A DNA stretch of 64,000 nucleotides, from assembly GCF_009363615.1 (NCBI RefSeq), contig NZ_CP045384.1, positions 804,501-868,500 of the forward strand, in the 5' to 3' direction. The stretch is from Ruegeria sp. THAF33 (GTDB taxonomy: Bacteria > Pseudomonadota > Alphaproteobacteria > Rhodobacterales > Rhodobacteraceae). Positions 1 through 7,561 of this stretch are shown here, piece by piece. The translations under genes and the position numbers were made by a program. Under the pieces are notes generated by a model. The model did not search any database, was not told the origin of the DNA, and was given only the letters and a program-made list of their open reading frames with translations. Positions within the stretch are counted from its first letter, which is position 1. Every line of letters begins with the position of its first letter.

Positions 1-282
1 GCATTGGTCAAGCAATACCAGCGTTTGTTCGAACTGGAAGATGTTGAACTGGCCTTTACGGATGATGCCTTGAAAGCAATCGCAAAAAAGGCCATCGAGC
101 GCAAAACCGGTGCGCGCGGCCTGCGGTCTATTCTCGAGGATATTCTGCTGGACACCATGTTCGAACTGCCGGGCATGAAAAATGTCAGCGAGGTTGTGGT
201 GAACGAAGAGGCGGTGATGTCCGACGCACAGCCGCTGTTCATCTATGCCGATGCGGCCAAGGAATCGGCCTCGGCGGGCTGA
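1..282 (+). CDS. clpX: ATP-dependent Clp protease ATP-binding subunit ClpX, C-terminal part
   Basis: This is the 3' end of clpX; the frame is open at base 1, so the gene begins outside the window. ClpX is the hexameric AAA+ unfoldase that feeds substrates to ClpP. The visible 93 residues are the small C-terminal AAA+ subdomain: the [15 protein letters not shown] segment carries the sensor-2 arginine region, followed by the LLDTMFELP stretch typical of ClpX. The tail after the PLFIY motif is short and Ala/Ser-rich. The Walker motifs and the zinc-binding domain lie upstream and cannot be checked. Identity is secure from the near-canonical C-terminal segment. Confidence 0.95.
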   Translation, partial: ALVKQYQRLFELEDVELAFTDDALKAIAKKAIERKTGARGLRSILEDILLDTMFELPGMKNVSEVVVNEEAVMSDAQPLFIYADAAKESASAG

Positions 283-327
283 GGCCGGGCTATTTGCCGC
301 GACGGTGGGACTTCACTTGAACCGGTT

Positions 328-390
328 CAGGGGGCTCTGCCCCCGCTGCCCTTCGGGCATCTCCCCCGGGATATTATTAGCCAGATGAAG
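328..390. repeat. Rhodobacteraceae-type GC-rich dispersed repeat, two hairpins
   Basis: Between clpX and the RidA-family gene lies a compact element with two perfect hairpins: GGGGGC/GCCCCC (330-335 and 339-344) and TGCCC/GGGCA (347-351 and 355-359), followed by a CTCCCCCGGGATATTA segment. From memory, very similar sequences recur at many intergenic sites in Rhodobacteraceae genomes. Only this one copy was noticed in the window. It may also end clpX transcription, although no T-run follows. Confidence 0.6.
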
Positions 391-477
391 CTGTGGATCC
401 GTCGCTCGCACATGAGTGTCGGTGCAGTTATGCGGCGGAAGCTTAAGCAAGTTTTCGAACAACAAAGGTGACGGATT

Positions 478-840
478 ATGGCAGTGAAGCGCGTTTCTTC
501 GGGCGGTGAGTTCGAAGCCAAAGTCGGGTACTGCCGTGCGGTGGTCGCGGGCGGATGGGTTCATGTCGCCGGGACCGTCGGGCAGGGCGAGGACGTGGTG
601 GCGCAATGCCGGTCTGCGCTGGACATCATCGGCAAGGCGCTGGCTGAGGCGGGCGCAGGCTTTGACGATGTGGTTCGGGTCACATACATGCTGCCCGATC
701 GCAGTGAGTTTGCGCCGTGCTGGCCGATCCTGGCCGAAACTTTTGGCACCAATCCTCCGGCAGCGACAATGATTGAATGCGGTTTGATTGATCCGAAATA
801 CAGGATCGAGATCGAAGTGACCGCCTTTCTGCCGGAGTGA
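478..840 (+). CDS. RidA/YjgF/YER057c-family protein
   Basis: A 120-residue protein of the RidA family. These are trimeric proteins, the best known of which hydrolyse reactive 2-aminoacrylate imines released by PLP enzymes. The whole length fits one RidA domain, ending in the family's EIEVTAFLP strand. The start is the ATG at 478, preceded by AAAGGTGA. In canonical RidA a catalytic Arg sits in the 'PAR-T' segment before the last strand. Here the matching segment reads [11 protein letters not shown] with no Arg, so deaminase activity cannot be assumed and the protein may belong to one of the Rid subgroups without that residue. It is a lone gene between clpX and the NDUFA12 gene. Confidence 0.85.
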   Translation: MAVKRVSSGGEFEAKVGYCRAVVAGGWVHVAGTVGQGEDVVAQCRSALDIIGKALAEAGAGFDDVVRVTYMLPDRSEFAPCWPILAETFGTNPPAATMIECGLIDPKYRIEIEVTAFLPE

Positions 841-919
841 CGCAGGTGGTATCAGGGGCACTGGACCTTGGCGGGCCTTTGGTCCATACCTTTCTTCGAC
901 GAAATGCCGGAGGCACCCG

Positions 920-1303
920 ATGGGAATCCTGAACAGTCTTTTGCGAGCCGTTACCTGGTGGAATGGGTCAACTTTGAACACTCAGATCTACACTGCACGC
1001 AAGGGCGTGAAAGTGGGCGAAGACAATGAAGGCAACGTGTTCTATCGCAATGCCGATGACAGCAAGCGTTGGGTTATCTTCAATGGCGAGGCCGAAGCCA
1101 GCCGGGTTGATCCTGAATGGCATGGTTGGTTGCATCGCACTTGGGACGAACCTCCGACAGATAAACCGCTGCCGCATAAATCCTGGGAAAAACCACATCA
1201 GGAAAACCTGACTGGCACCGCGCTGGCCTATGCTCCTGCCGGATCTCTGCGTCGAGCGGAACCGGTTGAACGTAAGGACTATGAGGCCTGGAGCCCGGAA
1301 TAA
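920..1303 (+). CDS. NADH:ubiquinone oxidoreductase 17.2 kDa subunit family (NDUFA12/B17.2)
   Basis: A 127-residue homologue of the mitochondrial complex I supernumerary subunit NDUFA12, which alphaproteobacteria also carry; it sits on the peripheral arm of respiratory complex I at the cytoplasmic face. Hallmarks are the early WWNGSTLNT segment, GNVFYRN, the RRWV-like KRWVIFNGE, and the central [16 protein letters not shown] block that defines the family. The ATG at 920 has a GGAGG ribosome site about seven bases upstream. It precedes mlaD by 11 bp, a neighbourhood I recall as conserved in Rhodobacterales, so the two are probably cotranscribed. There is no signal peptide, in keeping with a cytoplasmic location. 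Confidence 0.92.
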   Translation: MGILNSLLRAVTWWNGSTLNTQIYTARKGVKVGEDNEGNVFYRNADDSKRWVIFNGEAEASRVDPEWHGWLHRTWDEPPTDKPLPHKSWEKPHQENLTGTALAYAPAGSLRRAEPVERKDYEAWSPE

Positions 1304-1314
1304 ACGAGGCGATA

Positions 1315-1767
1315 ATGTCGACCCATAACTGGACCGAAGTTCTTGTCGGCGGCGTCGTTTTGGCCGGTGCTGTGGCATTTGGTGTCTATGCCAGCCAATC
1401 AACGGGCTTGTCGCAAGGGGCTGCTGGATACGAACTGGGCGCGTCTTTCAGATCTCTTGAGGGTGTGGGTGTCGGCACGGATGTGCGCCTTGCCGGCGTC
1501 AAGATAGGAACCGTGACGGGCGTCACCCTGAACCCTGAAACCTATCGCGCTGACACGACTTTCACGATTGCGGACGGAATTCTGGTGCCGGACGACAGTG
1601 CCATTGTCATTTCCTCAGAAGGTTTGCTGGGGGGCAATTTCGTCGAGGTGATGCCCGGTGGGTCGCCATTCTACTTTGAACCCGGCGACGAGATCGAGGA
1701 TACGCAGGGCGCGGTCAGCCTGATTTCTCTTCTGGTCAAGTTCGTAGCCGGAGACGGCAGCGAATGA
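1315..1767 (+). CDS. mlaD: MlaD-type MCE-domain lipid transport protein
   Basis: A 150-residue protein with one N-terminal transmembrane helix (about residues 8-28, LVGGVVLAGAVAFGVYA) and a single MCE domain (about 38-120) containing the FRSLEGVGVGTDVRLAGVKIG core. MlaD forms the hexameric periplasmic ring of the MlaFEDB complex, which moves phospholipids between the inner and outer membranes. The length fits MlaD. The other mla genes are not in the window, so this is a detached family member, as is usual in Rhodobacterales. Its last four bases overlap the start of the DUF2155 gene (ATGA), which implies translational coupling. Confidence 0.9.
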   Translation: MSTHNWTEVLVGGVVLAGAVAFGVYASQSTGLSQGAAGYELGASFRSLEGVGVGTDVRLAGVKIGTVTGVTLNPETYRADTTFTIADGILVPDDSAIVISSEGLLGGNFVEVMPGGSPFYFEPGDEIEDTQGAVSLISLLVKFVAGDGSE

Positions 1768-2132
1768 TACGCGCCGCGTTTCTTGCCTTGTTTCTGGCCG
1801 CCACTGGTGCGGCCGCGCAGCAGAAAGTTCAATCTGGACCCGGGGCAATGTTGCGGGGCCTGGACAAGGTGAACGGCCAGACCGTCGATGTTGAATTGAA
1901 AACCGGCGAGACGGTAGCGGTATTTGGGCTGGATGTTGCCTTGGGAGATTGCCGTTTTCCCGTTGACAATCCAACGGGTGACGCGTTCGCCTATCTGACC
2001 ATCTGGGAGAGCGGAAAGGCCGATCAGCTGTTTGACGGTTGGATGATCGCAACCTCCCCCGCGTTGAACGCGCTGGATCACGCGCGTTATGACGTTTGGG
2101 TCATACGGTGTATCACACCTGCCGCCGACTGA
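1764..2132 (+). CDS. DUF2155 domain-containing exported protein
   Basis: A 122-residue protein with a clear Sec signal peptide (residues 1-18, ending GAAA before QQ). The mature part matches DUF2155: a conserved glycine-rich LRGLDKVNGQTVDVEL strand, a single Cys in VALGDCRF and another in VIRCITP, and the FDGWMIATSPALNALDHARYD signature. The function of the family is unknown; the protein should be periplasmic. It overlaps mlaD by four bases and so probably belongs with the NDUFA12-mlaD transcript. Its last 46 bases overlap the 3' end of aat on the other strand, which makes a tail-to-tail antisense overlap. Confidence 0.88.
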   Translation: MIRAAFLALFLAATGAAAQQKVQSGPGAMLRGLDKVNGQTVDVELKTGETVAVFGLDVALGDCRFPVDNPTGDAFAYLTIWESGKADQLFDGWMIATSPALNALDHARYDVWVIRCITPAAD

Positions 2133-2719
2133 TTCAGCGGTGCCGAGAAATCGGCGCTGTGGTTCAAGGCCTCTTCCAGCGCTTTCTTGTAGGCGCCGCG
2201 CGGAATTTCGATTGCGCCCAAAGAGGCCAGGTGCGCGGTCAGAAACTGCGTGTCAAACAGACGGAAGCCGGTTTGCCGCAGGCGGTCCACAAGATAGGCG
2301 AGGGCGATTTTCGAGGCGTCTTTGCGTCTTGAAAACATGCTTTCGCCGAAAAATGCTGCGCCCAGGGTCACGCCATAGACGCCGCCCACCAGGTTGTTGT
2401 TTTCCCATACTTCCAGTGAATGCGCATGCCCGGTTTGGTGCAACTGACGGTACAGGTCATGAAGTTCGGCGTTGATCCAGGTATCTGCCCTGTCGGCACA
2501 CCCGTCGACGACGCCGGAAAAGTCCTGGTCGATCGAGATATCGAACCCGCAGTTTCGGATACGGCGCGCCAGGCTTCGAGAAACGTGGAAACCGTCCAAT
2601 GGAAAGACGCCGCGAAACTTGGGATCGACCCAAAACAGCTCGGGGTCATCGCGATGCTCGGCCATCGGAAAGATACCGATGGAATAGCCATGCAACAAAA
2701 GTTCGGGAGACAGGCTCAT
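2087..2719 (-). CDS. aat: Leucyl/phenylalanyl-tRNA--protein transferase
   Basis: Aat transfers Leu or Phe from charged tRNA to proteins with N-terminal Arg or Lys, marking them for ClpS/ClpAP (N-degron pathway). The sequence is typical: GIFPMAEHRDDPELFWVDP at the N-terminus, then TWINAELHDLY, HAHSLEVW, and the VGGVYGVTLGAAFFGESMF core. The start at 2719 (MSLSPELLLHGY, 210 residues) is chosen because the family usually begins there. A second ATG at 2746 has a better ribosome site (GGAGGG) but lies in the loop of a strong hairpin. The gene is the last of an accB-accC-aat series on the minus strand. Its 3' end overlaps the DUF2155 gene. Confidence 0.93.
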   Translation of the reverse strand: MSLSPELLLHGYSIGIFPMAEHRDDPELFWVDPKFRGVFPLDGFHVSRSLARRIRNCGFDISIDQDFSGVVDGCADRADTWINAELHDLYRQLHQTGHAHSLEVWENNNLVGGVYGVTLGAAFFGESMFSRRKDASKIALAYLVDRLRQTGFRLFDTQFLTAHLASLGAIEIPRGAYKKALEEALNHSADFSAPLNQSAAGVIHRMTQTS

Positions 2720-2734
2720 GTCAGGTATGAGGCA

Positions 2735-2758
2735 ACCGGAGGGCATAGGCCCTCCGGT
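2735..2758 (-). terminator. Intercistronic hairpin between accC and aat
   Basis: A perfect 10-bp inverted repeat, ACCGGAGGGC / GCCCTCCGGT, with an ATAG loop, directly after the accC stop codon and before aat. There is no T-run on the minus strand, so it is better read as an mRNA 3'-end stabiliser or attenuator than a full terminator. The alternative aat ATG (2746-2744) lies in the loop and its GGAGGG site in the stem. Confidence 0.55.
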
Positions 2759-2767
2759 CCTTGGTGA

Positions 2768-4117
2768 CTATTGTTCCATGTTCTCCGCAAGCCAGCGCTC
2801 CAGCCAGTGGATGTTGTAGTCGCCGCTGCGCAGATCGGGTTCCTGCAAGAGTGCGTGGAACAGAGGGACCGTGGTATCGATACCGTCGACAATCAATTCC
2901 CCCAGCGCGCGTTCCAGTCGGGCCAGCGCTTCGGCCCGGTCACGGCCCTGCACGATCAGCTTGGCGATCAGAGAGTCATAATAGGGTGGAATCGAATACC
3001 CGTCATACAGAGCCGAGTCCATTCGAACGCCAAGGCCCCCCGGCGCGTGGTACGCGGTGATCTTGCCGGGGCAGGGCGAGAAATTTGGCAGCTTTTCGGC
3101 GTTGATCCGAACCTCGATGGCGTGGCCGTTGATTTCCAGATCGTCCTGATCGAACGACATCGGTTCACCCGCTGCGACAAGGATTTGTTCGCGCACCAGA
3201 TCGACGCCAAAGATACCTTCGGTGACCGGATGTTCCACCTGAAGGCGGGTGTTCATTTCGATGAAATAGAACTCGCCATTTTCGTAGAGGAACTCGATGG
3301 TGCCGGCACCGATATAGTTGATTTTCGCGACCGCATCCGCGCAGATCTTGCCGATCCTGGCGCGTTCTTCGGGTGTGATGCAGGGGCCGGGGGCCTCTTC
3401 GAACACCTTCTGGTGGCGCCGCTGAAGCGAACAATCCCGTTCGCCCAGATGAACAGCCTTGCCTTTACCGTCGCCAAACACCTGAATTTCGATATGGCGC
3501 GGCGTGGTCAGGTATTTCTCGATATAGACTTCGTCATTGCCAAAAGCGGCCTTGCCCTCGGCCCGCGCAGTCATGAAGGCGCTTTCCATTTCGTCAGCGT
3601 TCATCGCAACTTTCATGCCGCGACCACCGCCGCCTGCGGTAGCCTTGATGATGACCGGATAGCCGAATTCCTCACCGATCTTCTTGGCCGTCGCAAGATC
3701 AGGCACGCCGCCGTCTGATCCCGGCACGCAAGGCACGCCCAGAGCCTTCATCGTGTCCTTGGCCGTAATCTTGTCGCCCATGACGCGGATGTGTTCCGCG
3801 GTGGGGCCGATGAACGTGATGCCGTGATCTTCGACGATCTGCACGAACTCGGCATTCTCGGACAGGAAGCCATAGCCGGGGTGGATCGCCTGCGCACCGG
3901 TGATTTCACAGGCCGAAATGATCGCGGGCACGGACAGGTAGCTTTGGGGGCTGGGCGGGGGGCCGATGCAGACCGATTCGTCCGCCATGCGCACATGCAT
4001 TGCGTCGCTATCCGCGGTGGAGTGGACGGCTACCGTCTTAATCCCCATCTCGCGGGCGGCGCGGATGACGCGCAGGGCGATCTCGCCTCGGTTGGCAATC
4101 AGGATCTTGTCGAACAT
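2768..4117 (-). CDS. accC: Acetyl-CoA carboxylase biotin carboxylase subunit
   Basis: AccC carboxylates biotin on AccB with ATP and bicarbonate, the first half-reaction of acetyl-CoA carboxylase in fatty acid synthesis. The 449 residues match the usual length and start [16 protein letters not shown]. The N-terminal domain is followed by the ATP-grasp glycine-rich loop GGGGRGMKV (162-170), the HIEIQVFGD and [12 protein letters not shown] segments, and the [14 protein letters not shown] catalytic motif. The gene lies 9 bp after accB on the minus strand, forming the standard accBC operon. Nothing in the sequence is unusual. Confidence 0.97.
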   Translation of the reverse strand: MFDKILIANRGEIALRVIRAAREMGIKTVAVHSTADSDAMHVRMADESVCIGPPPSPQSYLSVPAIISACEITGAQAIHPGYGFLSENAEFVQIVEDHGITFIGPTAEHIRVMGDKITAKDTMKALGVPCVPGSDGGVPDLATAKKIGEEFGYPVIIKATAGGGGRGMKVAMNADEMESAFMTARAEGKAAFGNDEVYIEKYLTTPRHIEIQVFGDGKGKAVHLGERDCSLQRRHQKVFEEAPGPCITPEERARIGKICADAVAKINYIGAGTIEFLYENGEFYFIEMNTRLQVEHPVTEGIFGVDLVREQILVAAGEPMSFDQDDLEINGHAIEVRINAEKLPNFSPCPGKITAYHAPGGLGVRMDSALYDGYSIPPYYDSLIAKLIVQGRDRAEALARLERALGELIVDGIDTTVPLFHALLQEPDLRSGDYNIHWLERWLAENMEQ

Positions 4118-4126
4118 GGGCCCGCC

Positions 4127-4627
4127 TTACTCGATGATGACCAGAGGTGTGCCGAACTCCACAGCGTCGCCATCGCCGACCAGAACACGTTTGATCGTGC
4201 CCGACTTGGGCGCGTGGATGTGGTTCATGGTCTTCATCGCTTCGACGATCAGCAGCGTGTCGCCTTCGGACACGGAAGCGCCGACCGAGATAAATGCGGG
4301 CGCGCCGGGCTCGGGCTGCATGTAGACGGTTCCAACCATGGGTGAGGTCACCGCGCCAGGGTGGCTGGCCGGATCTTCCTGAGCGGCAGGGGCTTCGGCC
4401 ACGGCAGGCGCAGCCGCAGCAGCAGCGGCAGGAGCTGGTGCTGCCGCAGGGACGGCAACCTGAACTGGTGCGGCTGCGGCCTGTGTCATGCGGCTTACGC
4501 GCACGTTCAGGCTGTCCTCCTCGCCATATTCGCGCTTGACCTGCAATTCGGTCAGGTCATTGTCACGCAGCAACTCGGCCAGAGCCTTGATGAATGCCAC
4601 ATCCGCTTCGTGTTTGGTGTCTGTCAT
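4127..4627 (-). CDS. accB: Biotin carboxyl carrier protein of acetyl-CoA carboxylase
   Basis: AccB carries the biotin that shuttles CO2 between AccC and the carboxyltransferase. The 166 residues comprise an N-terminal segment (1-48), an Ala/Pro-rich flexible linker (about 50-85) and a C-terminal biotinyl domain. The biotinylated lysine is Lys132 in the [10 protein letters not shown] motif, and the protein ends in the usual GTPLVIIE strand. It is the first gene of the accBC pair. About 150 bp of non-coding sequence separate it from the PAS-LuxR gene upstream, which should hold the promoter. Confidence 0.96.
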   Translation of the reverse strand: MTDTKHEADVAFIKALAELLRDNDLTELQVKREYGEEDSLNVRVSRMTQAAAAPVQVAVPAAAPAPAAAAAAAPAVAEAPAAQEDPASHPGAVTSPMVGTVYMQPEPGAPAFISVGASVSEGDTLLIVEAMKTMNHIHAPKSGTIKRVLVGDGDAVEFGTPLVIIE

Positions 4628-4778
4628 GAGTGTCCTCGACGGTTCCCCTTTGGCCCGTCTGTTTCTTGCGGGCTCTGATCAAATTACGCAGGGTTATAGG
4701 CTAAGCGGCGGTGCATGAAAAGCGCCGACTCGCACCATCACAGGCGGGAATCCCGTATAATTTAAAGGGGCGGACAGA

Positions 4779-5315
4779 TTACAGAGGCATCCCTGACAAT
4801 TTGGCGACAAGCTCGGACAGTTTGCGGGCGCCGAATTTCTCAAGCAGGCGGGCGCGATAGGCTTCGATTGTGCGGTAACTCAGGCCCAGTTCGGCGCCGA
4901 TTTCTTTGGCGGACAGGCCGCGGCAGGACAGGATCGCCACTTCGCGTTCTCGAACGGTCAATTCGACAAGGGGACGTTCTTCCGAGATGTCGGAAAAGCT
5001 CCAGATTCCATGGCGGAACGGGTCATCGGGCGTCAAAGAGCGGCCACGGGCGCGGCACCAGAACAGATCGCCATTGCGCCGCCGCATGACGCGCTCATCC
5101 GTATAGTACCCGGTGTCTCGCATCACTTGCAGGCTGCGTTCCCCGATCCTCTCCCAATCCGCGACCGAAGGGTAGAGATGCAACAGCGGCATGTTGCGGT
5201 AATCGGCCTCTTCCCCGCCGAAAGTGCGGGCGAATTGCAGATTGCAGCGTCTGATGATCCGGTTTTCCAGTTCAACAAGCCCGATCGGTGCGTATTCAAA
5301 GGCGGGGTCACTCAT
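4779..5315 (-). CDS. PAS-domain LuxR-type transcriptional regulator
   Basis: A 178-residue protein with an N-terminal PAS-like sensory domain (about 1-105, including YAPIGLVELENRII and RRNGDLFWCRARG) and a C-terminal LuxR/GerE helix-turn-helix (about 115-178, LTVREREVAILSCRGLSAKEIG and YRTIEAYRARLLEKFG). Such regulators sense a small molecule or redox state and bind DNA; the ligand is unknown. The start at 5315 is preferred because the PAS domain begins there; an in-frame ATG at 5420 would add 35 residues of low-quality sequence. It is divergent from the ScfR-like gene at 5505 with about 190 bp between them, so both promoters sit in that gap. Confidence 0.82.
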   Translation of the reverse strand: MSDPAFEYAPIGLVELENRIIRRCNLQFARTFGGEEADYRNMPLLHLYPSVADWERIGERSLQVMRDTGYYTDERVMRRRNGDLFWCRARGRSLTPDDPFRHGIWSFSDISEERPLVELTVREREVAILSCRGLSAKEIGAELGLSYRTIEAYRARLLEKFGARKLSELVAKLSGMPL

Positions 5316-5504
5316 CCGCTTATCGTGCCGGGAAACCACGCGGAATTGAAGGGGAGATGCGGTTTCTTGTGGCCATTGATGCGCATTGGCGGCTGCCGCT
5401 TTTGTTAAGGTTGTAAACATGGTTTGAAAATATCTCGGTAAACCAGTGAAACACATGATATGTTCTGAAAAAAGAGGCTGAATCCTGGCCAGGAGAATAC
5501 GATC

Positions 5505-6797
5505 ATGCGTGATATGCTGACGGGAAGCCGTATTCGGGAAAGACGGCAGATTGCAGGGCTTCGGCAGGCGGAACTTGCCCGCCTTGCCGGGATATCCGCG
5601 TCTTACTTGAATCTGATCGAACATAACCGCCGCCGGATCGGTGGCAAATTGCTGGTGGATATTGCGTCTGCGCTTTCCGTCGAACCCTCTGTCCTGACAC
5701 AGGGGATCGAGGCAACCCTTGTGTCGGCCCTGCGGGAGGCGGCGGATGACGCCGTCGGGCAGCAGGCCGAAGTGGACGGGCTGGAGGAATTTGCCGGGCG
5801 CTTTCCCGGATGGGCCGGAGTTCTTGCGCAGATGCACCGCCGGGTTGTTTCGCTTGAGCGGAATGTCGAGATCTTGTCGGACCGGCTGACTCATGACCCG
5901 CATCTTGCGGCATCTATGCACGAAGTGCTGTCGACGGCGGCGGCGATTCGGTCAACAGCGGCAATTCTTGCAGACACAGAGGACATCGAAGCAGAGTGGC
6001 GGGAACGGTTTCACAAAAACCTGCACCAGGATGCAGAGCGGCTGGCCGGGAGTTCAAAGGCACTTGTAACCTTTCTGGACGAAAGCGACTCGTCAATTGA
6101 TCCGCGCGGTGTTCCGCTTGAAGAGGTCGAAGCGTTCTTCGAAACCCGCAGGTACAGTTTTCCGGAATTGGAACAGGGCGAGGACGTGGATGCCGTTGAT
6201 CTGAGCAGTCTCAACACGTCGGCGGCCCGAACTGTGGCGCGTGAAGTTTTGAAGATGTATCGCGATGATGCAATCGCTTTGCCGCTGGATGCGCTTCGAT
6301 CGAGCCTGCAAAAAGGCGACACGGATCCCATCGCGTTGGCTTATCGCTTTTCCGTGGACGTCGCCACCGTTCTGCGTCGATTGGCGTTCATACCCGATGA
6401 CGTGTTGCCGCAGCCGGTTGGCATGGTGCTGTGCGATGCATCCGGCAGCATATTGTTCATCAAGCCGATTCCGGGCTTTGCTTTGGCGCGGCATGGTGAG
6501 GTTTGCCCGCTGTGGCCGTTGTTCACGGCTTTGAGCCGCCCACTTGTTCCGGTGCGCAAGCAGGTTGTCCAGATGGGGCGGACCCCGGCTGAATTCGAAT
6601 GCTTCGCCTATGCTTGGCCTTATGCGGTATTGGGGTATGATCAGGATCCCGTTTATCGCTCGGTTATGCTGGTCCGTTCGGGCAACGAGGCGGCAGGTGA
6701 CGCTCCGGTCACGCAAGTCGGGCCAAACTGCCGCGTCTGTCCCAGCAATGCTTGCAAGGCCCGCCGTGAACCGTCGATTTTGAGCGAAGGCTTTTGA
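5505..6797 (+). CDS. ScfR-like XRE-family transcriptional regulator with DUF2083-type C-terminus
   Basis: A 430-residue regulator. Residues 8-65 form an XRE helix-turn-helix (RIRERRQIAGLRQAELARLA, then ISASYLNLIEHNRRRIGG), close to the DNA-binding domain of the short-chain acyl-CoA regulators (PccR, RamB, MccR). The C-terminal third resembles DUF2083, with the ECFAYAWPYAVLGY stretch and a Cys-rich tail, CRVCPSNACKARREPS, that may bind metal. I cannot see the HEIGH-type IrrE/DUF955 motif that full ScfR proteins carry between these parts; instead there is a helical region (about 70-160). The ligand is unknown. An AGGAGA site precedes the ATG at 5505. The response-regulator gene follows after 78 bp. 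Confidence 0.78.
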   Translation: MRDMLTGSRIRERRQIAGLRQAELARLAGISASYLNLIEHNRRRIGGKLLVDIASALSVEPSVLTQGIEATLVSALREAADDAVGQQAEVDGLEEFAGRFPGWAGVLAQMHRRVVSLERNVEILSDRLTHDPHLAASMHEVLSTAAAIRSTAAILADTEDIEAEWRERFHKNLHQDAERLAGSSKALVTFLDESDSSIDPRGVPLEEVEAFFETRRYSFPELEQGEDVDAVDLSSLNTSAARTVAREVLKMYRDDAIALPLDALRSSLQKGDTDPIALAYRFSVDVATVLRRLAFIPDDVLPQPVGMVLCDASGSILFIKPIPGFALARHGEVCPLWPLFTALSRPLVPVRKQVVQMGRTPAEFECFAYAWPYAVLGYDQDPVYRSVMLVRSGNEAAGDAPVTQVGPNCRVCPSNACKARREPSILSEGF

Positions 6798-6875
6798 CAC
6801 TTTCCCGACAGAAGGCTTAATCTGGTGGGGACCGATCTGAGGATGGAGGAACGGTCTTGGGGAGGAACTGAAAAT

Positions 6876-7256
6876 ATGAGCCGTAAGGTTCTGTTGATCG
6901 AGGACGAGCCGAACATTGCCGAGGCAATCCGGTTTCTGCTGACCCGCGAGGGATGGCAGGTGGACACGCATGGCGATGGCACGGATGCGGTTCAGGTGAT
7001 TCAGAGGGCACAACCCGATCTGGTCATTCTGGACGTCATGCTGCCGGGCAAGAGCGGCATGGATATCCTGCGGGACATCCGAGAGATGGAAGAGCTGGCA
7101 GGTTTGCCGGTTTTGATGCTGACGGCGCGCGGTCAGTCGCGCGACAGGGAAATGGCGGAAAACGCTGGTGTCAGCCGTTTCATGACCAAACCGTTTTCCA
7201 ATGCCGAAGTTCTGACGGCCGTGCGCGATCTTCACGCGCAGGCGACGCGAATATGA
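6876..7256 (+). CDS. Single-domain response regulator
   Basis: A 126-residue protein made only of a CheY-like receiver domain. The acidic pair Glu9/Asp10, phospho-acceptor Asp53 (ILDVMLPGKSG), switch Thr83 (MLTARG) and Lys105 (FMTKPFSN) are all present, so phosphorylation is expected. There is no DNA-binding domain. The ATG at 6876 is favoured by a GGAGGA ribosome site 10 bases upstream and by the standard MSRKVLLIEDE start. Its stop overlaps the start of the next gene (ATGA), and the transporter/kinase follows, so it is the likely phosphorylation partner of that kinase. The downstream output is not evident; it may act by protein contact. Confidence 0.92.
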   Translation: MSRKVLLIEDEPNIAEAIRFLLTREGWQVDTHGDGTDAVQVIQRAQPDLVILDVMLPGKSGMDILRDIREMEELAGLPVLMLTARGQSRDREMAENAGVSRFMTKPFSNAEVLTAVRDLHAQATRI

Positions 7257-7561
7257 TGTCTGGCGAGGGCAAAAAGGGCGCACCACAGGGCGCACGCCCC
7301 TCGCTTTTTCTCGAACGTCAAAGCTATCGCCGACGTAGGCTGGCGGATGCGGCGCGGCTGCTGCCGTTCTTGGGGGCGGCGCTGCTGGCGCTTCCGTTGT
7401 TGTGGCCCGATCAGCCCGGCAAGGGCGAGGCTGTCCCCTTGTCTTCGGCAATGTATTACATCTTTATCTGCTGGGGTGCTCTGATCCTGGTAGGGCTGGT
7501 TTTTGGAATTGCCGCGCGCCGTTTGGGCGTGCGCGAGGATCAAGACGCGGACGCTGAGTGA
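7253..7561 (+). CDS. Small two-helix membrane protein in the kinase operon
   Basis: A 102-residue protein I do not recognise as a named family. A basic N-terminus rich in Arg (QSYRRRRLADAARL) is followed by two hydrophobic segments (about 37-50 and 66-86) separated by a short loop, then an acidic tail. It overlaps the response regulator by four bases and the transporter/kinase by one (TGATG), so all three are translationally coupled. By position and topology it could act as a small subunit of the SLC5-like transporter domain, as the DUF4212 proteins do for acetate-type symporters, but no sequence match to DUF4212 was evident. Confidence 0.7.
   Translation: MMSGEGKKGAPQGARPSLFLERQSYRRRRLADAARLLPFLGAALLALPLLWPDQPGKGEAVPLSSAMYYIFICWGALILVGLVFGIAARRLGVREDQDADAE

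Noticed and set aside
313..981. A 222-codon minus-strand frame opposite the RidA-family gene
   Set aside because: It runs through the dispersed repeat and the antisense of two good genes, with no recognisable protein.
6093..7451. A 452-codon minus-strand frame opposite the ScfR-like and response-regulator genes
   Set aside because: Arg/His/Gln-rich shadow of confident plus-strand genes; it crosses two gene ends and has no ribosome site.
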